From positions 1-5,252 of the forward strand of contig JAHWJK010000088.1 of NCBI GenBank assembly GCA_019348445.1: a DNA stretch of 5,252 nucleotides, written 5' to 3'. Source of the stretch: Actinomycetota bacterium (GTDB lineage Bacteria > Actinomycetota > CADDZG01 > WHSQ01). Position numbers and translations under genes: made by a program. The notes beneath the pieces were generated by a model, which was not told where the DNA came from, made no database searches, and worked only from the letters and a program-made list of their open reading frames with translations. Shown piece by piece: positions 1 to 5,252 of this stretch (the first letter of the stretch is position 1; each line of letters opens with the position of its first letter).

Positions 1-3000
1 GTGCCGCTGCTCGTCGGCATCGTCATGGTCATGCTGTTCCCCGAGAACAAAGCGATGCTCCTGTTCTTCGCGATGAGCCCGGTCATGGCGGTCTGGTCGT
101 TCCTAGAAGAGCGACGTTCGGGAACGAAGTCGTTCCGCGCGCGTCGCGATGAATATCTCGCGGAGGTCGCCGCGCGAGAAGAACACCTTGCAGGATTCGT
201 CGAGCATGAGGTGACCTCGAGACGTGACGCGTTCCCGGATGTGGCCGAGCTAAGCGTTCGTGTCAGAGATCTCTCGCCTCGCCTGTGGGAGCGCCGACCG
301 ACGGATTCCGACTTCCTGGCGGTGCGGGTCGGTTGGGGTGACGAGCCGTCCACCGCTCGGATCGTGCATTTGCCGGGAGGGAGCCGCCAGTTACGGGACG
401 AGACGGCTCGACGATTGGAACGTTTTTCGACTCTTCGCGCGGTGCCGATCGTCGTGGACCTACGCGCAGCAGGAACAACGGGCCTGTGCGGCGCACCCGA
501 AGACGTCGCGGCCCTTGCACGATGGATCATCGTGCAGCTCGCGTCACTCCACAGCCCCGACGAGTTGCAGCTAGCAGCCGTTCTAACGTCGGAGGGACCG
601 GCCGAATGGAGCTGGCTGAAGTGGCTGCCTCATTTCGGTGCGATAGCGCGCGACGCCCGGCTGGCGTTCGGGAGCGACGGATTGCAGTTGGTCGAACGCC
701 TCGCGCCGAGTTCCGACCGCGACACCCCGGTGTCGGGGACCCATACCGTCGTCGTCATCGACGGAGCGTGCGAACTACCGCGCAGCGCGCTCGGCCGACT
801 CCTGCGCAGACCCCCCGGCTCCGAGCTATCGGTGGTGTGGATGGGAAGCGACCCGCATGCGCTGCCGGGAGAATGCCGCGCCGTCGTCGAGGTAGACGCG
901 GCGGCGGATCGCCTCCGGACCGCCTACCCGGAGAGAGGCGAACGCTTCGAACACCCGTCGCCCGAGGGGATCTCTCTCGACCATGCGGACGCCATAGCGA
1001 AAGCTCTCGCGCCGGTCCGCGACTCCAGCGTCGGAAAGAAGCGACGGTCCATCCCGAGCAGCATCGCTCTGTGGGACGTACTAGACGCCGCAGAACCTAC
1101 CGCCGAGTCCGTCCGCGCTCGATGGACGCTCGCGCGCGACGACCGCCTCGTACGCCTTGGTGCAGCGGCCGAAGGTCCGCTTCACATCGACCTACGTCGC
1201 GACGGTCCACACGCACTGATCGGCGGAACGACCGGCGCCGGCAAAAGCGAGTTACTCCAATCGATGATCGCCGCGGTCGCGCTCGAGCATCCTCCCGACC
1301 GAGTGAACCTCCTGCTCATCGACTACAAGGGGGGTACGGCGTTCAAGGAACTCGAGTCGCTCCCGCACGTAGTGGGGTCCGTCACCGACCTCGATGGACA
1401 TCTGTCTCGCCGGACACTCGCTTCGCTCGAGGCAGAACTGAAAAGACGCGAGCGGGTATTGCGCGAGCACTCCGCACGCGACGTCATCGAGCTCGAACGG
1501 ACGGATGCGGGGGTGCTCCCAGATCTTCTCCTCGTGATCGATGAATTCGCGGCGCTGGTAGCCGAGCTGCCGGAATTCGTCGACGGCGTCGTCGATATCG
1601 CGCAACGAGGACGCGCGCTCGGTCTTCACCTGATCCTCGCAACTCAGAAACCTGCGGGCGTCGTCAGCGAGAAGATCCGCGCCAACACGAACCTGCGTAT
1701 CGCCCTTCGGATGAGTGACGACGCCGACAGTACCGACGTGATCGGCCTGCCCGATGCGGCGTATATCCCGAGGACCACGCCGGGACGCGGGTTCGTTCGA
1801 ACGGGACATGGCGAAGTGACCGAGTTCCAGTCGGCGTACGCGAGCGCTCCGGCGATCACCGCCCGGTCGCGCGCGCTGTCACTGCGCCGGCTCGGCCCTG
1901 CGGGGGCACCGATCGAAAACGGCCATACACCGGGACCATCGAGCATCCGGACGCAGCTCGACGTCCTCCTGGAAGCGATCGGGGCCGCTGCTCAAGACGA
2001 CCCCCAGCCGTTCTCGCCCGTGCTCCCGGCCCTCCCCGAGGTCTTGCCGCTGGCGGGGCTGGGGCGCCCCTCGGTCGCCGGCGGATTTCCGATAGGTCTG
2101 GCCGACGAGCCGTCACGCCAACGGCAGGAGCCGTTCGAGCTGAACCCGGCGCGCGATGGCAGCGCTCTCGTGTTCGGCACCGGCGGAAGCGGAAAGACGA
2201 CTTTGCTGCGCACGATCGCGGCATCGATCGCGACGTATTCGAACCCGCGCGAGTACAACATCTACGGGCTCGATCTCGGGACGAGAGGTCTCGCGGTCCT
2301 CGACGCGCTGCCGCACTGCGGCGCCGTCGTGTTCGCCGAGGAGGAGGAGCGCATCCGCCGGCTCTTCGGGATGCTCCGAGACGAGATCGGCGATCGCCGC
2401 GAGCGATCGCCGGAAGGAAGACCTCAGATCCTGGTTCTCCTCGACGGCTACGCGGGTTTCGCCGCGGCCTTCGAGCGCGTCGACTTCGGTGAGATGGTAG
2501 ATGCGTTGCCACGACTCGTCGCCGACGGGCGACAGGTCGGGATCCACTTCGTCATCACTGCCGATCGCCGCGGAGGCGTACCGGCGGCCCTGACGGGGAT
2601 CGTTTCGACGAGGATCGTGCTGCGCCTTGCCGACGACGACGAGTACGCGGCACTCGGCTTGTCGTCGGGGCCCGACAAGCAAGCGCTCGCGACGCGAGGA
2701 CGAGCCTTCCTCGGCAACGGGATCCTGATGCAGTGCGCGGTTCCGGGAGAAGATGCGTCGGAGGCGGATCAGGTCGAGGCGATCCAGAACCTAGCGCGAC
2801 GACTCGGTCCGGTGAAGACCGCTCCTCCCGTCAGGACGCTTCCCACGCTGGTCCGCGCCGAGGACCTTCCGGATCCGCAATCGCACCACGTTGTTCCGAT
2901 GGGCATCGACGAACGTTTCGCGCCGGTCGGCGCAGACCTGAGCGAAGGTCACTTCCTGATCTGTGGGCCGCGCCGCTCGGGACGATCGACGACGCTAGCC

Positions 3001-3510
3001 ACGATCGCGTCGCAGCTGACGCGACTGGATTCGCGCCCGTCACTTCACTTGCTCGCCCCGCGCCGTGTCGACATGCCAGCAGATCTACCCTGGACATCCG
3101 TCATTCGCGGGATCGATGCGTGCCAGGAATGGAGCGGTGACCCGCACGACGACCTGCGCACTACCGCGGCGACGGTCTTCATAGACGACGCCGACGAGCT
3201 GTTGGAGGTCATGACCGCCGACGTCCTGCAGCGCACTATGAAGTGGGCGCGCGATCACGAGGTCCGCTTCGTCGTAGCGCTCGAAACGCATGCCGCTCAG
3301 CGCGCGTTCGGCGGCTGGATCGCCGAGATCAAGAAAGACAAGCAAGGTCTATTGCTCCAACCCGATGTCGAGGTCGATGGTGATCTGCTCGGCGTGCGTC
3401 TTCCTCGCCGGAAGATCGCGTTTCCTCCGGGCCGCGGTTACTTCGTCGCGCGTGGAGAGCCGCGACTCATGCAGGTAGCGAGGACAGACCTCGCATCAGA
3501 TAGGAGCTGA
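1..3510 (+). CDS. EccC/EssC-like type VII secretion ATPase with three FtsK/SpoIIIE modules (probably 5'-partial)
   Basis: Membrane-anchored motor ATPase that would recognise and drive export of WXG100-type substrates. Seen: a hydrophobic hairpin (about residues 2-13 and 19-34), then a charged helical stretch, then the block LWERRPTDSDFLAVRVG (95-111) that is typical of EccC/EssC proteins. Module 1 has Walker A GTTGAGKS (409-416), DYKGG (441-445), Walker B LLLVIDEF (509-516; D514, E515), ATQKP (547-551) and IRANTNLRIALR (559-570), so it looks catalytically complete. After a Pro/Ala-rich linker (about 632-700), module 2 has an intact Walker A GTGGSGKT (726-733) but its Walker B ends Asp815-Gly816, without the catalytic Glu. 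Module 3 has a degenerate Walker A GPRRSGRS (989-996; Lys replaced by Arg995) and VFIDDADEL (1059-1067). An intact module 1 followed by degenerate modules 2 and 3 fits studied EccC proteins. The frame is open to base 1. GTG at 1 or ATG at 25 could be called as starts, but either would begin inside the membrane hairpin, so upstream sequence, possibly an FHA domain, is probably missing. The 3' end overlaps the convergent small gene by 44 bp. Confidence 0.93.
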   Translation: MPLLVGIVMVMLFPENKAMLLFFAMSPVMAVWSFLEERRSGTKSFRARRDEYLAEVAAREEHLAGFVEHEVTSRRDAFPDVAELSVRVRDLSPRLWERRPTDSDFLAVRVGWGDEPSTARIVHLPGGSRQLRDETARRLERFSTLRAVPIVVDLRAAGTTGLCGAPEDVAALARWIIVQLASLHSPDELQLAAVLTSEGPAEWSWLKWLPHFGAIARDARLAFGSDGLQLVERLAPSSDRDTPVSGTHTVVVIDGACELPRSALGRLLRRPPGSELSVVWMGSDPHALPGECRAVVEVDAAADRLRTAYPERGERFEHPSPEGISLDHADAIAKALAPVRDSSVGKKRRSIPSSIALWDVLDAAEPTAESVRARWTLARDDRLVRLGAAAEGPLHIDLRRDGPHALIGGTTGAGKSELLQSMIAAVALEHPPDRVNLLLIDYKGGTAFKELESLPHVVGSVTDLDGHLSRRTLASLEAELKRRERVLREHSARDVIELERTDAGVLPDLLLVIDEFAALVAELPEFVDGVVDIAQRGRALGLHLILATQKPAGVVSEKIRANTNLRIALRMSDDADSTDVIGLPDAAYIPRTTPGRGFVRTGHGEVTEFQSAYASAPAITARSRALSLRRLGPAGAPIENGHTPGPSSIRTQLDVLLEAIGAAAQDDPQPFSPVLPALPEVLPLAGLGRPSVAGGFPIGLADEPSRQRQEPFELNPARDGSALVFGTGGSGKTTLLRTIAASIATYSNPREYNIYGLDLGTRGLAVLDALPHCGAVVFAEEEERIRRLFGMLRDEIGDRRERSPEGRPQILVLLDGYAGFAAAFERVDFGEMVDALPRLVADGRQVGIHFVITADRRGGVPAALTGIVSTRIVLRLADDDEYAALGLSSGPDKQALATRGRAFLGNGILMQCAVPGEDASEADQVEAIQNLARRLGPVKTAPPVRTLPTLVRAEDLPDPQSHHVVPMGIDERFAPVGADLSEGHFLICGPRRSGRSTTLATIASQLTRLDSRPSLHLLAPRRVDMPADLPWTSVIRGIDACQEWSGDPHDDLRTTAATVFIDDADELLEVMTADVLQRTMKWARDHEVRFVVALETHAAQRAFGGWIAEIKKDKQGLLLQPDVEVDGDLLGVRLPRRKIAFPPGRGYFVARGEPRLMQVARTDLASDRS

Positions 3511-3757
3511 GGACCGGATCGACCGCGGCAGCACGCGACCGCAGCATGAGTCCCTCCCCGTACAGAGAACCGGCTAGATCCTCGAGGTCGGCAACAACGC
3601 GGGCCAGTGCGTCACCGACCGCGGCCCTCACTTCGTCGGGCATCGGCGGCAGTTCCATCGACCGTAGCCGCGCCGCGCGATCCGAGTGATCGTCGGCGGC
3701 CGCGGCCGCGAATCCTGCGAAACGATTGAGCTCGTCGGGATCGATGAATATGCGCAT
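3467..3757 (-). CDS. Small helical protein, probable partner of a WXG100-like protein (T7SS-associated)
   Basis: A 96-residue protein with no signal peptide or membrane segment. It reads as two amphipathic helices (about 6-33 and 41-79) joined by a Pro-rich turn, ELPPMPDEV (35-43), which is the helix-turn-helix hairpin shape of ESX/WXG100-superfamily proteins. It has no W-x-G in the turn, and no Tyr-x-x-x-Asp/Glu export signal is visible in the tail. Its ATG overlaps the stop of the upstream gene as TGATG, and GAGGTG (3765-3770) lies 7 bases before the start, so both genes are probably translated from one message. The matching length, fold and coupling suggest a heterodimer with the upstream product. 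The last 44 bp, including the stop, lie antisense to the end of the ATPase gene. The family was not recognised by name. The role as T7SS substrate or adaptor is inferred from fold and neighbours. Confidence 0.75.
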   Translation of the reverse strand: MRIFIDPDELNRFAGFAAAAADDHSDRAARLRSMELPPMPDEVRAAVGDALARVVADLEDLAGSLYGEGLMLRSRAAAVDPVLSSYLMRGLSSLPA

Positions 3758-3759
3758 CA
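3755..3759 (-). promoter_or_regulatory. TGATG stop/start overlap (translational coupling)
   Basis: On the - strand the TGA of the 100-residue protein gene (3759-3757) shares its A with the ATG of the 96-residue protein gene (3757-3755). With the GAGGTG ribosome binding site at 3765-3770 inside the first gene, this arrangement favours re-initiation and roughly equal output of the two proteins, as expected for partners in a 1:1 dimer. Confidence 0.8.
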
Positions 3760-4059
3760 GCCGACACCTCGAGCGCGTTCCCAGTGATCGAGGTCGGTCT
3801 CGACCCTGGCGGCCGCGCTCAGGACGCGGTTCGCGATCTCTCGGAGATCACCGGCGCCCCGCTCGGCGGCCCGGCGGGAACGGAGCATCGTCTGGCTCAG
3901 TTCGTCCGCGGCCGGGCCTTCGAACTTGAGCCGTCCTGCGCGTCGATCGAGCCACGCCGCACGCGCGGACAGAAGTTCTGACTCCTTGCGGAGCTGGGTG
4001 GCGAACGATCGCATCGCCACCGGATCACCGGCCGGCGGAGCATCGCCTCGGTGGTACAC
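3757..4059 (-). CDS. WXG100-like small protein with FEG in place of WXG (putative T7SS substrate)
   Basis: A 100-residue, charged, helical protein without a signal peptide or membrane segment. An N-terminal GDPVAMRSFATQL segment (11-23) begins helix 1 (about 12-43). The turn is KFEGPAAD (45-52), where Phe46-Glu-Gly48 sits where Trp-x-Gly is found in WXG100 proteins of about 100 residues. Helix 2 runs to about residue 95. The tail, DLDHWERARGVG (89-100), has no Tyr-x-x-x-Asp/Glu motif. The GTG start is the most upstream one possible, because an in-frame TAG (4063-4065) lies two codons before it. GGAGAGAGGG (4067-4076) gives a strong ribosome binding site 7 bases away. An internal ATG (Met16) would cut into helix 1. 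It is the first gene of a two-gene unit coupled by TGATG, convergent with the ATPase gene and divergent from the kinase gene. Assignment to the WXG100/ESX superfamily is by length, hairpin pattern and the F-x-G-P-A-A turn. Export by the neighbouring ATPase is inferred. Confidence 0.8.
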   Translation of the reverse strand: MYHRGDAPPAGDPVAMRSFATQLRKESELLSARAAWLDRRAGRLKFEGPAADELSQTMLRSRRAAERGAGDLREIANRVLSAAARVETDLDHWERARGVG

Positions 4060-4066
4060 CGCCTAG

Positions 4067-4076
4067 CCCTCTCTCC
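4067..4076 (-). promoter_or_regulatory. Ribosome binding site of the WXG100-like gene
   Basis: On the - strand, GGAGAGAGGG ends 7 bases before the GTG at 4059. It is the only purine-rich run near this start and supports GTG over the internal ATG. Confidence 0.75.
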
Positions 4077-4082
4077 GGCCCC

Positions 4083-4094
4083 GTCCCACGGGAC
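4083..4094. repeat. Short inverted repeat in the leader of the small-protein operon
   Basis: GTCCC-AC-GGGAC is a perfect 5-bp inverted repeat with a 2-base centre. An alternative pairing, CCCGT-CCC-ACGGG (4080-4092), overlaps it. It lies just upstream of the ribosome binding site on the - strand, so it could be a small operator or an RNA hairpin, but repeats this short arise by chance in GC-rich DNA. Confidence 0.2.
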
Positions 4095-4148
4095 CCACTG
4101 TGCCGGCCACCCGCCGTCCTCCTGAACCGACCTTCCAGATGCCGGGAC

Positions 4149-4157
4149 AAATTACCA
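4149..4157 (-). promoter_or_regulatory. Candidate extended -10 promoter for the small-protein operon
   Basis: On the - strand the sequence reads TGG followed by TAATTT, an extended -10 pattern (TGn plus a box matching TATAAT at 3 of 6 positions, including the first T, the A and the last T). No good -35 hexamer is present at 16-18 bp. Transcription would start near 4142 and give a leader of about 80 bases. The call is weak. Confidence 0.2.
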
Positions 4158-4199
4158 GGGACGTAGGGCCCCGTCGCCGCCCGGGCTTGACGTTTCCAC

Positions 4200-4205
4200 T
4201 ATATT
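4200..4205 (+). promoter_or_regulatory. Candidate -10 box for the kinase gene
   Basis: TATATT matches the vegetative -10 consensus at 5 of 6 positions and lies in the most AT-rich patch of the intergenic region, 30 bases before the GTG. A start near 4212 would give a leader of roughly 24 bases that includes the ribosome binding site. The TTGACG at 4187-4192 is only 7 bp away, too close to be its -35, so the promoter lacks a recognisable -35 or depends on an activator. Confidence 0.35.
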
Positions 4206-4225
4206 CCATGTGCGGATCGCGGATT

Positions 4226-4232
4226 AGGGGGA
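4226..4232 (+). promoter_or_regulatory. Ribosome binding site of the kinase gene
   Basis: AGGGGGA lies just before the GTG at 4236, with 4 bases between the last G and the start, which is slightly short spacing. No ATG, GTG or TTG in the kinase frame offers a better start nearby, so this site fixes the start choice. Confidence 0.6.
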
Positions 4233-4235
4233 ACC

Positions 4236-5252
4236 GTGAACGGTGGCAAGGACGACGTTGTAGCGCGGGTAGCTCCGGAGATCGACCTCGGGATCGACGG
4301 CCTGTCGGAACCGATACTGATCGGGCAAGGTGGGTTCGGCGCGGTCTATCGGGCCGAACAGCAAGCACTTGGACGGACCGTTGCAGTGAAGGTGCTGTCG
4401 GCGCCGGGACTGGACGACCGAACCCGCGATCGATTCACGCGCGAGTGCATGGCGATCGGAGCGTTATCGGGACACCCGCACATCGTGACGGTGTTCGATT
4501 CCGGCATCAACGGCTGGGGACGTCCGTACATCGTCATGGACTACATGGCGCGCGGTTCGATCGCGGATCGGATCGCCGTCGACGGCTCGATCCCGTGGCC
4601 CGAAGCAGTCGACATGGGGATCAAGATCTGCGGCGCGGTTGCAACCGCACACGCGGCAGGCGTTCTGCACCGCGACATCAAGCCACAGAACGTACTGATC
4701 TCGGCATACGGCGAACCCAAGTTGGGCGACTTCGGGATCTCGTCCATCGGCGGAGAACAGACGAGTTCCGGATCGATCACCGCCAGCCTTGAACACGCTG
4801 CACCAGAGTTGCTCGACGCATCTCCTGCGACGACCGCTACGGATGTCTACGCGCTCGCGTCGACGATCTACACGATGGTCGCGGGCGAATGTCCCTTCCC
4901 GCGCGGGAACGACGAGCCGATCCAATCGCTCATCACGAGGATAGCGACGCAAACTGTCCCCGATCTCCGGCCGCGCGGCGTACCCGGCGCGCTATGCGAC
5001 GTCCTCGAGCGAGCGCTTGCGAAATCACCTGATGACCGCCCTTCGTCGGTCGAAGAACTCGCCGATTCGTTGCGGAAGGTTCAGGAACAGCACGGGCTCG
5101 CACCGACCGCGTTGATCGAAACACCTGCGGTCGCAGGGTTCGGGCTCCTCGACAGGTTTGCGCCGCGCTCGACGGGCACGACGGCGCCGACGCGGGTTCG
5201 GATGCGTAACGAGTACGTCCCGCCGGCTCCCCCACCGCAAGCTGCTCCACCA
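4236..5252 (+). CDS. Hanks-type Ser/Thr protein kinase, PknK-like catalytic domain (3'-partial)
   Basis: 339 codons are open to the window end. The ATP-dependent kinase domain (about residues 24-283) is complete: glycine loop GQGGFG (30-35), VAVK with Lys52, helix-C Glu70, HRDIKPQN (145-152; Asp147, Lys149, Asn152), DFG (165-167), APE (189-191), TDVYALAS (202-209) and Arg268 of subdomain XI. HRD makes it an RD kinase, normally switched on by activation-loop phosphorylation; Thr176, Ser177, Ser178, Ser180, Thr182 and Ser184 are available. The SLEHAAPELL stretch (184-193), in place of GTxxYxxPE, and SAYGEPKLGDFG (156-167) resemble actinobacterial kinases related to mycobacterial PknK. After the domain comes a Thr/Arg/Pro-rich tail (about 290-339) ending in PPAPPPQAAPP, which looks like a flexible linker to a missing C-terminal region (membrane segment, sensor or other domain). 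It is divergent from the small T7SS-like genes. A role in controlling them or the ATPase is inferred from position. The substrate is unknown. Confidence 0.93.
   Translation, partial: MNGGKDDVVARVAPEIDLGIDGLSEPILIGQGGFGAVYRAEQQALGRTVAVKVLSAPGLDDRTRDRFTRECMAIGALSGHPHIVTVFDSGINGWGRPYIVMDYMARGSIADRIAVDGSIPWPEAVDMGIKICGAVATAHAAGVLHRDIKPQNVLISAYGEPKLGDFGISSIGGEQTSSGSITASLEHAAPELLDASPATTATDVYALASTIYTMVAGECPFPRGNDEPIQSLITRIATQTVPDLRPRGVPGALCDVLERALAKSPDDRPSSVEELADSLRKVQEQHGLAPTALIETPAVAGFGLLDRFAPRSTGTTAPTRVRMRNEYVPPAPPPQAAPP

Larger units (their letters stand above)
4060..4235. other. Divergent intergenic region between the small-protein operon and the kinase gene
   Basis: These 176 bases separate two divergent starts and hold no convincing gene. 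Apart from the two ribosome binding sites, the region has two AT-rich patches in otherwise GC-rich DNA (4149-4154 and 4198-4209), which are the natural promoter candidates for the two directions. There is also a small inverted repeat at 4083-4094. The stretch 4155-4199 between the candidate -10 boxes would be shared regulatory space. Confidence 0.7.

Noticed and set aside
486..1544. Long + strand open frame inside the ATPase gene
   Set aside because: The translation is very rich in Arg and low-complexity, has no domain, and lies fully within a well-supported gene in another frame. It is a by-product of GC-rich codon use.
1856..2512. Long - strand open frame opposite the ATPase gene
   Set aside because: It is Arg/Pro/Ser-rich without motifs, and the + strand here encodes the conserved module 2 Walker A.
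4187..4205. TTGACG followed by TATATT as a complete -35/-10 promoter
   Set aside because: The spacer is only 7 bp, where 16-18 bp is needed, so the two cannot belong to one promoter. Only TATATT was kept, as a -10 candidate.
3511..4235. Possible + strand gene between the ATPase and the kinase
   Set aside because: The + frames here (for example 3726-3929 and 3784-3981) are short, without ribosome binding sites or motifs, whereas the - strand frames give coherent helical proteins with good starts.
4063..4368. - strand open frame across the intergenic region and kinase start
   Set aside because: It is rich in Arg, Gly and Pro, with no domain. It stops at the TAG just before the WXG100-like gene, is in the same frame as that gene but separated by the stop, and shows no sign of being its broken 5' part.
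4100..4792. + strand open frame overlapping the kinase start
   Set aside because: It is Arg-rich with no recognisable domain. The other + frame carries all the kinase motifs and has its own ribosome binding site.
4464..4952. - strand open frame opposite the kinase catalytic domain
   Set aside because: It is antisense to the conserved HRD, DFG and APE codons, with Arg/Asp/Val-rich composition and no motif.

Overview
The window comes from a GC-rich bacterium. Its gene content is a T7SS/ESX-type FtsK-SpoIIIE ATPase, WXG100-like small helical proteins and a Hanks-type Ser/Thr kinase, and it uses GTG starts freely. Together these point to Actinomycetota. The exact family or genus cannot be fixed from this sequence.

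Layout: (1) Positions 1-3510, + strand, hold a large three-module FtsK/SpoIIIE ATPase of the EccC/EssC type. The first visible residues are already the membrane hairpin, so the true N-terminus is probably upstream of the window. (2) Positions 4059-3467, - strand, hold two small helical genes joined by a TGATG stop/start overlap. The first is WXG100-like, with Phe-Glu-Gly in place of Trp-x-Gly. The second looks like its partner and has a Pro-rich turn. The second gene runs 44 bp into the 3' end of the ATPase gene from the opposite strand. (3) Positions 4060-4235 are a 176-bp divergent intergenic region with a good ribosome binding site on each side and weak promoter candidates for both directions. 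(4) Positions 4236-5252, + strand, hold the start of a Ser/Thr protein kinase. It has a complete catalytic domain and a Pro/Thr/Arg-rich tail that is open at the window end.

How the parts may work together: the ATPase would be the membrane motor of a type VII-like secretion apparatus. The two small proteins would be its secreted heterodimer, or an adaptor pair. The kinase would be a regulator. Actinobacterial ATPases with this kind of membrane hairpin often carry an N-terminal FHA (phosphothreonine-binding) domain, so a kinase-to-FHA link is plausible, but that part of the ATPase lies outside the window. No other core ESX genes (EccB, EccD, EccE, mycosin) are visible here. No tRNA, rRNA, CRISPR array, insertion sequence or clear terminator was seen.
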